Shown here piece by piece: positions 45,379-56,422 of a stretch of DNA of 64,000 nucleotides. The DNA comes from Arthrobotrys musiformis (Eukaryota; Ascomycota; Orbiliomycetes; Orbiliales; Orbiliaceae). The notes beneath the pieces were generated by a model that saw nothing but the letters and a program-made list of their open reading frames with translations, did no database searches and had not been told where the DNA came from. The stretch's first letter is position 1. Each line of letters opens with the position of its first letter. The DNA lies in the NCBI GenBank assembly GCA_036971715.1, contig JAVHJL010000008.1:1364001-1428000 (forward strand). Direction: 5' to 3'. Made by a program: the position numbers and the translations under genes.

Positions 45379-46317
45379 ATGGGTGCCGTCCAGCTGCTCG
45401 TGGAGTACGTCGCTCCCGTGTTCCTGATCACCTCCCCGGTCACCAGCTACGCCGACCAGGTACTCCTCCTCTCATATACTTTACTATAGAATGGCGATGA
45501 TATTGAGTGTACTGGCAGATATGGAGCATCCACACGCAGCGCTCGTCGCTCGGCTTCTCCCTCGACATCCCGCTCATCATGCTCGTCGCCTCCATCCTGC
45601 GCATCTACTACTGGTTCGGCATCAACTTTGAGTTCTCCCTGCTCGTCCAGAGTGCGTCCCCATTCTTCTTCACTATATACTAGGTGTATAGAGTATATAT
45701 AGATTGATTGATTGATTGATTGATTGAGGGCAGGCGTCATCATGGTATTCGTCCAGACGATCCTGCTCAAGGTCGCCCTGGACCACAGACCCACCAAGGC
45801 CGCCGAGGCAGGCGTGCCCTTCTCCGCCGTCAACCAGGACGCCGAACGGCCCTACAACTTCTGGCAGTGGCGCCAGCAGCGCCCCTTTTGGGAGGTACCT
45901 CCCCCCTTCTCCCTTCGTATCTCTAATATAGGATATTAATTGGAATAGTTCCTACTCTACTTCATCACCACCGTCGGCATCCTCCAGCTCCTCTTCGGCA
46001 GCTCAACCTTCTTCGTCTCCCTCCTCGGCTACCTGGCCCTCGGCATCGAAGCCACCCTCCCGATCCCCCAGGTCATCGCAAACTACCGCAATCAATCCTG
46101 CAAGGGCTTCCGGGTCTCCGTCATAATCTTCTGGTTACTGGGTGATCTCCTGAAGGGCGTGTTTTTTACATACAGTAAGACGCCGATGGTGTTCAAGCTC
46201 TGCGGGTTGTGCCAGTTTATGTTCGATTTGACGCTGGGGTATCAGTATTGGGCTTATTCGGAGAGGGAGGCTGCGGTGGAGGTTAAGATGAAGAGGAGGA
46301 GTATGCAGATTAGTTGA
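45379..46317 (+). CDS. ANY1: PQ-loop membrane protein, ANY1/SLC66A2-like
   Basis: Exons 45379-45459, 45519-45651, 45734-45894, 45949-46317 (744 nt, 247 aa). Multi-spanning PQ-loop protein with two repeats. The first is an ITSPVTSYADQIWSI region followed by GFSLDIPLIMLVASILRIYYWFG; the second includes GIEATLPIPQVIANYRNQSCKGF, which carries the PQ dipeptide, then VSVIIFWLLGDLLKG. The DIPLIMLVASILRIYYWFG stretch is characteristic of yeast Any1/Cfs1 (YMR010W) and animal SLC66A2 (PQLC1), which counteract phospholipid flippases in Golgi/endosomal membranes and may scramble lipids. A Trp/Gln/Arg-rich loop (FWQWRQQRPFWE) joins the halves. Intron 2 ends in a TGAT tetranucleotide run next to its acceptor. 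Family call good; exact orthology likely. Confidence 0.83.
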
Positions 46318-46621
46318 TTTCGTTCTTTTAGACGTTTGGTGGGTGTATTTTATGCTCGTATGTGAGTTTGCCTTTTGGATATATATAGGGCTTTTGGGGT
46401 GAGAGACTGCGAGTGGCATTTTTGGTGGGTTATTTGGCGGTTTGTGTAGAGATATATAACTATATGATTTTAATGGCAGCGTTTCATTTTCTACAGCATG
46501 ATATGCCCGCATGGAGAGACGGTACTATAATGTATGTAGGGGAACGAAGTGTGACGGGCGGGGTTTATACAAGATCCCGTAGTATAATTTATCACATATG
46601 TACAAAATTCAAAAAGATGGT
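46318..46621. other. Convergent intergenic region
   Basis: 304 bp between the ANY1 stop and the stop of the minus-strand mitochondrial gene. It presumably holds both 3' untranslated regions; nothing else seen. Confidence 0.5.
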
Positions 46622-48039
46622 TTACTCATCACCCTCGTCCTCCTTCTCCACCAGCACGATCCGGTCTTTGACCACGGCCTCATCCTTACCCTCCAAATCC
46701 TTCTCATACCAGCCGTTGAGATCGGTATAAGCGCCTTCGTAAACCTGCATTCCGATCCTATCGCCCTTCCCACCGCTCGCAGCGATCGGTTTCCATTTAT
46801 TCACCGCCCCGGAGAGGAGTGTGCTGGCGACCGGTAGCCACTTTTCGAGTTCCAGGTCTTTGATGTTGGATTTATGCATCACCGACTGCGTCCACTGAAG
46901 ACCTTGAAGAACGGGTTCCCAGTCCCTCACCGCCTCTCTGGCGATGGCGTAGGCCGGTCGTTCGGCGGTTGGTGATTCGAGGTCTTTATTTATAGCATCT
47001 ATCTCCGGGCCAGCTAGATGCCATGATTCGATGAGGGATTTGAGGTCCGAGATCACACCTCTTTCCAGGTCGGATTCTTTGCCTTCATCCCATCGGATTA
47101 CTTTTCCGGATTGTAGGAAGAGGATGGAACCGCGGACGACGGGGTCGATGGATAACCATTCCGGAGCACGGTCGTCGAGACGTTTCTTCCGCTTGACTTC
47201 GTCGAATTGTTCTTTCCACCTTTTGGCCATGGTTAGCACGCCTCTAGCCCGCTGGACTGATTTCTCGGCGTGGGGTTTCTGCGGGATCAGGAAGCGGACG
47301 AATTGCGCTCGGATCATTTCGCGGAGGGAGGCTTGGGTGTAGCTGAAGCCGTTTTTACGGTGGATTATACCGTCGTGTGCAATCTTTATCGCCACACCGG
47401 GACGACCCGCCAGACCGCATTGACGGATTAGATTCCGCCAGTGGCCGGGTGATAAATCTATCTTTGAGAATCCATAGGCTTGGATTAGACCCGGGAGGAG
47501 GTCGTATTCGGCCGGTGAGGAGAGGAGGGAGAGGACTTTTGTTAGTGATTTCGAGCCGTGGAGGGTGCGGTGGGTTAGGGGTCTCAGGGGGAGGGTTTGG
47601 CCGTTTAGGGTGATGGTTAATGTTGCGGTTGAGGGATTCGTGCCGCGGGCGAAGGCTTGTTGGGCGGCCTGCTGGGCGAGGACGTTGTGACGTTTTGTGC
47701 GGACGACGAGGCGGCGGTAGTGGTCCGGGAGGTGGTCGATGAGGAATTGGTCGCGGTGGAGGGAGTGGAGGAGGGAGTCGAGGGGTTGGTTGTGGGTTTT
47801 TGGGAAGTGCGGGAGGGGGGCTGTCCACATTCAATTAGTACTGTATTTTATATTAGGTATATATGAGGGGGGGTACTTTTTGCGATCCTCTGCTCGCGGA
47901 TGGCCTGCTTGGAAGCCTGTTTGGAAGAGGACGTCGAGAACTCGCGGGGGGTGTGTGTTATTGTGGATATCGAGAGAAGACCGGAGTGGCAGACATCGTG
48001 GACCGACGCCCGCCGTCCCAGAGCGCGGGTGACCGACAT
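46622..48039 (-). CDS. Unrecognised protein with mitochondrial targeting sequence
   Basis: Exons 47877-48039 and 46622-47820 (1362 nt, 453 aa); the intron has a TACTAAT branch site close to its CAG acceptor. The N-terminus (MSVTRALGRRASVHD, then REFSTSSSK) is a typical mitochondrial presequence, with RxFSTS resembling a processing site. After it comes a conserved-looking block (TPLPHFPKTHNQPLDSLL, YRRLVVRTKRHNVLAQQAAQQ) and a helical region (LLPGLIQAYGFSKIDLSPGHW, LIRQCGLAGRPGVAIKIAHDG) reminiscent of a helical-repeat or PPR-like fold. The acidic C-terminus ends KEDEGDE. It is divergent from the mitoribosomal bL19m gene with only about 240 bp between ATGs, so co-expression with mitochondrial translation is plausible. 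I do not recognise the family. Confidence 0.72.
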
Positions 48040-48281
48040 TCCTTTCCCCCCCTAATATTTCCGGTCTATCGAGGCTGTTCGAGCTGCGATTGCTGGTGTA
48101 GATAGTTTGAATGCAAAAAAGTTGGAGGTTGAACGTTGAACGTCGAAAAGTTTACCAAACCGGAATCCCTGCAAAAATCTTCAACGTCACACAAACCCAT
48201 TTCAACATCAACATCAACCATCACCAAGAGACCGCCCAATGCCCTCGTAACCCCGACAGCAGAGACGGAGAGTACCCAACC

Positions 48282-49049
48282 ATGTCGCTCCGGACATCGC
48301 TCTCCCGCTTCCGCGACGCCCTGCCCAACCCGGGTCCCAGGCCGAAAGCCATACAACCCCGTTCCCCGGGAGCACTCTACACGGTTCCCAAGTCACTGGA
48401 CCAGCTGCTCGCCCAGCTGGGCACGAAGAAGCCTCAGAAGAAGGTCCCCCTCAACAGAAGCCCGCTCAAACCTCGTATGTCCTCCTACCCCCTCTACATA
48501 CCTCCCACGATTAACTAATATAAATTGATATAAACAGCCCCCAAGAAGATCAAAGTCCTCCCCCCACCCCGCCCCGCACCCCCCAATTCAGTCCTAAAAC
48601 ACTTCACCACAACCCAACTCTCCCTCCTCGACCCCAAGGGCCTCCGCCAACGTCTCTTCTCCCGTAACAACCCCGATGCAATCCTCCCCGGCGACATCCT
48701 CCAACTCCGGTTTAAAGACAAAAACACAGAACCCTTCGCGGGGGTACTAATCAACATCCGTCGACGCGGGTTAGATACCGCTATTCTACTCCGAAACCAT
48801 CTGACGAGGGTGGGCGTTGAGATGTGGTATAAACTCTACTCGCCCAAGATCGCTGGCGTGGATTTGGTGGAGAGGAAGGAGAGGAGGGCGAGACGGGCGA
48901 AATTGTATTATATGCGGTTGCCGAAGCATGATAAGGGTAGTGTCGAGGGGGTTGTTACGCGGTGGAAGAAGAATAGGATGTTATTCGGCGGCGATTTGGA
49001 CGGTGAGGGCGAGAAGAAGGGGAAGGCTAAGAAGGTGGCGAAGAAGTAG
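48282..49049 (+). CDS. IMG1: Mitochondrial ribosomal protein bL19m
   Basis: Exons 48282-48474 and 48538-49049 (705 nt, 234 aa). Component of the large subunit of the mitochondrial ribosome; the yeast orthologue is Img1. The N-terminus is basic with a presequence-like start (MSLRTSLSRFRDALP). The bL19 core is seen in ILPGDILQLRFKDKN, EPFAGVLINIRRRGLDTAILLRNH, VGVEMWYKLYSPKI and RRARRAKLYYMR. The Lys-rich tail (KGKAKKVAKK) is typical of ribosomal proteins. Shares a short bidirectional promoter (about 240 bp) with the minus-strand mitochondrial protein gene. Confidence 0.88.
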
Positions 49050-49287
49050 ATTCCATCATCCTCCTTTTTTTGTGTATATATGCTGGGGGACTGTAATATA
49101 TTATCCTTGATACCGAGCTATCGGTTTTATATTCAAAAGGGCTCGTCTAGTGTTACACGTCAAACGAAGATGGGGTCGTAAATATAAATACAAAACAAGA
49201 CAAATGAAACCCGCCGAATATAACGCCAAAGTACACCTAACGTTTATCCCCCCCTCATACCTTACCTTTTCTCCTTAAGAAAGGTGA

Positions 49288-50352
49288 TTAAAAGATGTCT
49301 CGTCGCCGATTCCTCTGCTCGTGCAGCCACTTCCCGCTGGCCACCACGCTCGGCGACATATTCCCCTGCATCGCCCCCGCAAGACTATTCCCCTGCCCGA
49401 TAACCCTACCCCCGGCACCGTTCATGGGACTGCTAAAGCTGGGTCTCCTATCCAACCCGGATCCGATGGTCTTAAACGGCGAAGGTGTGTTGAAAACCGG
49501 ACTGGGTGACCTAAAGCTCCCCGGCGAACCGAGCAGCAATTGTCCCGGACCGATCGGTGAGCCCGCGGCAGTAACACGGGTCGGCTGTTTCTTGCCGGAC
49601 AGATTGAGGCTGGATATTCCCGAGATTCCCGAGATATTGGAGATGCCGGAGACGTTGGCGAATGTGCGGCCGCTGGGGGTGACGGATGTGGGTGTTGTGG
49701 GACGGGCCGAGAGGGGGGATTGCGGGAGATGCGAGGATCTGTTGTAGCGGGGAGGGGTGATGTAGTGGGAGACGTCGGCAGGGTTGTTTGTGGCGGTGGA
49801 TTGAGGGGTGGGGGGGAGGGAGAGGGAGGAGCGTTGGTCGTTGGTGAGGGGGATATCGATCATGGGGTCGGGGCCGAGGAGGGGGCCGATGATGGCGAAG
49901 GCGACGTTGTAGGCGAAGATGACGCGGACGATGAAGACTGCTCCATTATCAATACACACGCACACACACATATATACATACTTTTATATATATATATATA
50001 TAATGGGAGAAAGAGGGACATACTGAGGTAGTAGACGCCAAGGTAGAATACGCCGGTGACATCGTTCCTGGGCAGGCCCGAGTAGATGCGTCTGCACACC
50101 ATCAATTAGCATCCACCACTATTCCAACACTATAAAAGGTAAAAGAAGGACTGACGAGCTGTAGAAGAGGTGGGTGACGACAAAGGTGGTGCCGAGAGCA
50201 GCAGCGTTCTTGAGAGCGCGGGAGACCCGCCGGTCAGAGAAGGAGCGGGCGTCCTGTCGTCGCAGGACCTCGTCGAGTTTGGGGTGCTTCCAGGAGCCGG
50301 GGGTGACCTGGCCGGACAGGACAATGGCTCGCGAGGGCGTGGTCGGGGCCAT
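49288..50352 (-). CDS. POM34: Nuclear pore membrane protein Pom34
   Basis: Exons 50156-50352, 50024-50091, 49288-49937 (915 nt, 304 aa). Integral membrane nucleoporin of the membrane ring that anchors the nuclear pore with Ndc1 and Pom152. Features: an N-terminal GSWKHPKLDEVLRRQDARSFSDRRV, which matches the fungal Pom34 start; a first hydrophobic segment (ALGTTFVVTHLFYSS); a central part (SGLPRNDVTGVFYLGVYYL); a second span (FIVRVIFAYNVAFAIIGPLL); then DIPLTNDQRSSLSLPP, which is characteristic. The disordered C-terminal half is rich in SP sites and ends WLHEQRNRRRDIF. Intron 2 holds a TA/CA microsatellite. The model is supported by frame continuity through both introns. Divergent from HID1. 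Confidence 0.85.
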
Positions 50353-51034
50353 ATTTTTTATCAGGTGGTGATGTCGAGGGGAGGTTGGAGTAGAAGAAGA
50401 AGAAGAAGCGATGTTGACAGGAGAAGGGAAAGACAAGAGAAGTCGCGCGCTGTCTTTTGGTGTTGTTTTTGCGGTCGCCAGGCCACCAGCCACATTTATA
50501 AATTATTATGGCTGGTGCCATACACAGCCACACCTTCCCATCTTTCTCTTAAAGACGACTGTATTATATAATATTGTAGATAATAGAGGACTGGTCTGGG
50601 AATAGTATAGGTAAGATGGCACTAGCATCGGACATAAGCACGAGGTATACCATCGGACATAAGAAGGTGGGTGCTTCCGAACTGCGAGCAGCTAATGCTA
50701 CTATTCCTCTGGCAAACAAACCACCACCAACCACCGTCCTGTTCCCCTTGTCCCGTCCTCGTCTCATCCCCGGTTAAAGAAGAGACACCCCGGACGAATA
50801 CGAACACCGAGACAGACAGATAGACAGACAGACCAAAAGAGAGGAGGAGAGATAGTAAGAGAGATAGTAAGAGGATACGTCATCTCATCGTTCGGCCAGA
50901 CTGTCACCTCCAACTATCCCCAATACAACCAAAACGCCCGCATCGAACAGGACAAGACCTCACATTAGTCCGGATAATTACACCGTCGCTACCCCGCAAA
51001 ACATACAGCGATATATAGGAAAGAAGGTCATCGA
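50353..51034. promoter_or_regulatory. Divergent promoter region of POM34 and HID1
   Basis: 682 bp. Contains a GAAGAAGAAGAAGAA run near 50395-50409 and a CAGACAGACAGA-type run near 50812-50832. No gene seen. Confidence 0.45.
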
Positions 51035-54000
51035 ATGGGCGCTGCCGACTCCAAGCTCTCCTTCAAGAAGGGCGTCTTTCGCCTGGCCGAGGAGAAAGCC
51101 ATCCCCGTCGACGACCCCTACTGGCGACAGGTACTCCCCTCCTTCATCAACTCCACAAGTATCACTGGGAATAACGGCTCGTGGTGGTGGTGGTGATTGT
51201 CGATGTTAATACTAATATTGATATCTGTGTGATGTAGTTCTGGGAGCTGCCAGAGGCCTCCGAGGATGTCTTCACCCTCTTCTCATCGGCCGACATCCGA
51301 CGCACCAGGGACAGCTCCCTCGAAAACCTCGAGACCCTCATAACCGCCCTCACCTCCAGGCTCTTCCACCTGCGACACCACCCCGCCTTCCCCGATCCCG
51401 ACGCCGCCCCGGAGAAGGACGCCCTCAACTGCATCCGTGTTCTCACCCGTCTGCTCCCTTATCTCTACGAAAATGACGCCCTCGAAGCCTGGGAGGACAA
51501 GTTCTTCTGGTCGCCTCGGAAGAAGAGGACCAGGAGGGTCAGCGAAGTCATCTTCGACGAATCTAACCCCAACCCGACCCCGGAACCTCCTAAAGTCGAA
51601 ACCATCAAGCCGCTCGCCGAGGAACTCATAGACACCCTGCTGGACTTGCTCTTCTTCGCCGGTTTCACCGTCCCCGTTACCCCTGTCGCCGGGAAGAGTA
51701 AGGTTACCTACGCCATCTGGCAGAGCGGCGTCGGCTGTAACACATCCATGGCCATAACCAGGGAAAGCGAGTCGAACCGCATCGAGATCCTACGCCTCTT
51801 GATATCCATCACCAGCAAGGCCATGTACATCCCCTCCAACTCCCTACCGGTCAAGGGTACCAGGGCCCTCACCTACCTGGTCACAAACCCCGACAAGAAA
51901 ATTGTCCTGTCGGTCTTGTGCTCGCTTTTGAACACAACTCTCAAATACAATGCCGCCTCGTGGAGGCTTCCCTACGACCACGTCGTCTTCTCGGACTCTA
52001 GGCAGGTCCTGGTCACGTACTCCCTACACATGCTCCTCATTCTACTGTTATATCCCATCCCCGAAGGAAGGCAGGGAGACCCACCTCCGAAAAACAACTT
52101 CAGGCACTACCTAGGCAGGCTCCACAGGACCCAGGACTTCCAATTCCTCGTCGACGGCATGACCCGTGTTCTAAACCAGCCCATCCAGGCAAGCTCCTCG
52201 TACCTTCCAGGTTCCCAAAAATCCCTGAAATGGGCCCCCGAAATCATCATGCTCTTCTGGGAGTCTCTGCAGTGCAACAAGCGATTCCGAGCCTTCCTGA
52301 TAGAAACAGATAGGTCTCTAGATTTCGTCGTGTTGCTGATATACTACGCCCTGGAGTACCGCACCGACGCTTCGAAGTCCGGTGTGGTGCGCATGTGCGT
52401 GTTTGTATTGCAGACGCTCTCATCCGAGCCGAAGTTCGGGAAGAGCCTGAATAAGAAGTTCGAGAACCAGAATTTGCTCCCGCCCAGCGTTAGGATCTCT
52501 GGGTTTTCGGGGTCGTATGCCGAATATGTTATTATTGTAGGTGCACCCCCTCTTTTAAGAATTGACCATCAAATTATGGTGCTAACTGTGGTATAGTCGA
52601 TATACAACCTAATAACGAGCAGCAAAGGAAAGTTCGGAGCGATATACCCGGCATTGCTGGCCATCATCAGCAATGTTGCCCCGTATGTCCAGAATTTGTC
52701 GTCCGCCGCCAGTGGGAAATTGGTGCAGCTGTTCACATCGATGAGCTCGCCCTCCTTCCTGCTGGCTAACGAGTCGAATCACACCCTATTGCATTCTCTG
52801 CTCGAGGCAATGAACAGCATTATCGAGCACCAGTATTCTTGTAAGGATTTACCTTCCCATCCAATAGCATACTATTATACTGACTGTCGTGAAGCAAACC
52901 CATCTTTCATATACGCCATCCTCCGCTCGCACAAGCGTTTCGAAACCCTGCGGTCGTTCACTTTAGAAAGCGGGCGTGAAGAAATTGAGAAGCAAAGAAA
53001 GATGCAGAAAGACAGTGCCAGCGATATCATGCAGCCCGAATCACCCATCCTATCCCGCCCAAGTGCCATGCAGCCCCCGGATACGCCCGGCCTCCCGGCA
53101 GACCCGGAAACCTTCCAGATCGGGGACTCGGACGATTCTGACGATGATACAGCCAGCACGCAACGAAGGTCCTCGGCGGTGATGACACCCACTTCAACAG
53201 CGTTTGAGTCCTCGCGTGGAAATTCCATCGATGATGCGGTTCCGATCCAGCTGAGAGGCATGAGTGAGAAGGCTAGAGGCAAGCTCCCGGTCGGACAGCT
53301 GTCGAGGCAGAATAGCGTCATCAGTATCGGTAGTCAGAATAGCGTGGCTTACAACGCGGCCGGAGAGTTTGCGCCCAGTCCGGAGTGGGTGAGTACATAA
53401 TTCCTAGTAAGAATTCCTAGGAAAACGCTTTACTGATAGCCGAATATAGATTGAGACATGGTTGCCCCTCCTCCCTCTCCACACGATTCTTACTGTCATA
53501 CAGGAATTATCACCGCAGCTTCGCGCGGTATTATCCAGACACTCCCGTCAGAATTCCGTAACCAGTCCCACAACGTCGACCCCTCAATCGCCCCTCCACC
53601 CCCCACCTACCCCACAACCCACGGAAACAAACACATCAATGCTGGAACGGATCCGAACGACAGAAATCCCCGGCGTGGAACCGAGTCCGATTAAATGCTA
53701 CACCTTCGAATGGAGCTCCATGGCGCTGGGATGGTACGAGAGTTTGATGTGGGGGTTTATATTCGTGAGCGAGATGCAAGTTGGGAAGGGGACGGTGGGG
53801 GTCTGGAATGGGACCGGGGTGAGGTTGTTTAAAGTGCAGGAAACGGCGCCGGAGGGACCTAGTCTGAGAGCGCCGAAGGTATGATTTCCCTTCTTCTTTT
53901 TTATAGTGGAGTTTATGCTGATTTTGGATAGGGCGCTGTCGATGCGGTTGCGACGACGTTGATGGATCGGTTGAGTCATGTTAATCTTTCTGCATTGAGC

Positions 54001-54114
54001 GGTGGGGCGGGGGCACAAGCTGCCGCGGCGGCGTCGACGCCTTCATCTGCGGTGCAGCAGAGTAGGAGGAGTAGTAGCGCGGCGGAGGGGAATGTTAGGT
54101 CTGCCGTTATCTAG
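51035..54114 (+). CDS. HID1: HID1 family protein (Golgi/dense-core vesicle trafficking)
   Basis: Exons 51035-51130, 51238-52536, 52597-52840, 52895-53388, 53450-53878, 53932-54114 (2745 nt, 914 aa). HID-1 proteins are N-myristoylated peripheral Golgi proteins acting in vesicle sorting. The start MGAADSKLSFKKGVFRLAE has the Gly-2 myristoylation signature and is the family's conserved N-terminus. Other recognisable blocks are IPVDDPYWRQFWELPE, CIRVLTRLLPYLYE, FWSPRKKR, ELIDTLLDLLFFAGFTVP, YAIWQSGVGCN, EILRLLISITSKAMY, WAPEIIMLFWESLQCNKRFRAF and, near the end, EWSSMALGWYESLMWG. A disordered Ser-rich insert lies at ~610-720. Intron 3 (52841-52894) is 54 nt and has no stop codon in frame. Confidence 0.92.
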
Positions 54115-54765
54115 TCTTGAGATGTAATGTTTGAAGCGGTGGGGAATTGTAAGCTGTGGTTTTTTGGGTTTTCAGCCTTTTAATTTTATTGTATGGGTTT
54201 TTTCAGCTGCGATGCTTTTTGTTAATGCTGAGGCGTTTGTGATTAGTAATGTATGTAGGTTAGGGATTGGAGCGGAGGGAGAGTTAATTGAAAAGTTGAT
54301 TTTTGTGAGAGATATACTTTTCATGATGGGGTTTTAATCTGGTGATATTATGTGGGTACATTCCGGACTCTGATACTGGATGGGATAAACTGCGGTTTAA
54401 TTCTGGCGTAAGTCGTGATTTGATCACACGCGTTCTAACGTAAAGGCTAATGTGCATATATCATTCAAAAAGCTATACCAACCACTAGGTAGTTTCGGCA
54501 CTAGTACGAGTGGGTTTAAAGTCGCAGTTCTCTCCCTCGGATATATAATACTCTGATCATCCGAACTGAAATGATCCGGTCAAAATCGAACAGTACGGAT
54601 GTATTAGAGAACTATAAGCCTGTACGGAATGGAATAAAATTTCCGTCAAGGACATATTCAATTCGATTAGATACAAAGTCCCGCATCATAAAATAGCGTA
54701 CGGGATTTCAACAGCCTTATCTATCCCCCCACAGAGCTAGAGTCTATTCTAAATCTACCCACAAT
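54115..54765. other. Convergent intergenic region
   Basis: AT-rich spacer between HID1 and the 2-oxoglutarate oxygenase gene. It presumably holds both 3' ends; no motif seen. Confidence 0.5.
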
Positions 54766-55892
54766 TCAATCCCGTCTAATTTCAACCAAATGCCTTCCAC
54801 TCGGTCTACTCACCGCCAAAAACTCAGGTAAGCTCAGATCGGGGAATATCTTCTGCACCTTGACGCCGAGGTACTGTCCCCAGATCCCCTGGAGGTCTTT
54901 GAACGTGGAGTTTCTGTTCCAGCGTTCGATGGCAGCGGGGGTTGGGGTTGGGGTTTCGTTATCTTTCTTCGGGAAGGGGAGAGGTTTGATCTCTGCGTTC
55001 CAGGCGGGGTCGAAGAAGAATGGGATGGAGAGACGGTTTGAGTTCGGTTGAGGCGTAAGAACGCGGTGGAGCGGTGAGATGTATAGTCCATGGGTAAGGC
55101 GGTCGAGGATATCACCGACTGTAACAGATTCAATTAGATAAGAAATGAATAGAGGGTATCGAATAGCTCACCATTGACAACGTAAGAGTCCGGAATAAAC
55201 GGAACATCGACCCATTCCTTCGAAGGCGAGAACACCTGCAGTCCCGTCGCGTTTTGGGAGAGTATGGTCAAGAATCCAAAATCCGAGTGCTCACCGATGC
55301 CGCAGCTGTCGACGCCGTGTCTGCCGGAGTACTTGAACGAGCGAAAGAGCTGGATGGGTTCCGGATCTAACAATCGCCTCTTTACCTCCTTTCGATCGAG
55401 GCCTAGGCCTACACTCATCGCATCGCTGATGGTTAATCCAACCTCCGTGACCTTATCAATATACTCCAAGACCAAACCCCGCATCTCTGGGAGTTCCCCA
55501 TCCGGAAACCGATTCCCCCCAAACGTCGGCATCCCCTTCATCGGATGCCCATCACCGATCTCAGACCCCCCGTAAAACCCCTCCTTCTGGTCGATATTCC
55601 CTTTCGTCCCCTCACCCCCCCAAGGCATATACCCCCTCCACGCCCACCCCCCATCCTTCAAATGCAGCGCCATCTTCCTCTCCAACGGCAGCTCAAAGAA
55701 TTTATTCATCACATCCCTCGTTTCCTCCGCCAGGGATGGCGGGATGGCGTTCGTTCCCGTTAAGGTGAATACACCCCATGTGCTGAACGCGGCGTGGATC
55801 TTAGCAATAACCGCGGCGCACTCGTTGGAATCCCATTCGAGGGAGTTGAAGAGTGGGGAGCAGTCGATGACCGGAATGCTTTCGGACGTCAT
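54766..55892 (-). CDS. 2-oxoglutarate/Fe(II)-dependent dioxygenase, isopenicillin N synthase-like
   Basis: Exons 55172-55892 and 54766-55118 (1074 nt, 357 aa). The DIOX_N domain starts at the N-terminus (SIPVIDCSPLF, AFSTWGVFTLTG, MNKFFELPLERKMAL). The catalytic jelly-roll has the His-Asp pair in GIGEHSDFGFLTIL and the distal His in ISPLHRV. The 2-oxoglutarate-binding Arg-x-Ser is in NRLSIPFFFDP. So the 2-His-1-carboxylate facial triad and co-substrate site are complete and the enzyme should be active. Substrate is unknown; such enzymes act in secondary metabolism, hormone or base hydroxylation. No secondary-metabolite backbone gene is nearby. The last ~15 codons begin with GTGAGT, so an additional short intron near the 3' end cannot be excluded. 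Confidence 0.9.
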
Positions 55893-56422
55893 TTCGATTT
55901 TCTTCTGTATGGATTCTACTTTAACGGTGTGAAAGTCGATGAAGGTTGTTGTAGTGCTTAGAGCAGAGGATGCATAACTGGCTCGATTCCAGTGGTTGGA
56001 GGGTAGATGAAGTTAAAATATATTGTAGAAATAAAGATGCCTGAACCCAAGCCGAGCTGCACAGTTTGGTTGCGAAACTGGCCGAGCTGCATCAATCAAC
56101 GCATAACAACGCAAATAGAACCGTGTTGTGCTGAAAATGACACGTGCGCCACACGTTGCACAGCATATTCTCCCGATTCGGGTGCTGTGCCACGTATCCG
56201 CCACAGCTTCCTAATCCACTCTATATATATATATCTATGACTGAAGTACAATGCAATGGTTGGTTTAGAGTCCGAAGCTTTGATTGTTATGCTGCAGTAT
56301 TTGTATTTTAACGCAGTACTAACTTAGAATTTGATTAAAAACACTTTTATGGCTATGTCCTCGAATATAAAGTCACAGCCGTTCAAAAACCCCTCCATCA
56401 TTCACTATAAAAGAGAGAGGGT
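55893..56422. other. Intergenic region, promoter of the oxygenase gene and 3' end of GUS1
   Basis: 530 bp with no supported gene. A TATATATATAT tract at about 56221-56232 is the only conspicuous feature. Confidence 0.45.

Noticed and set aside
47355..47834. 159-residue Pro-rich minus-strand ORF
   Set aside because: Out-of-frame shadow of the GC-rich exon 2 of the mitochondrial protein gene.
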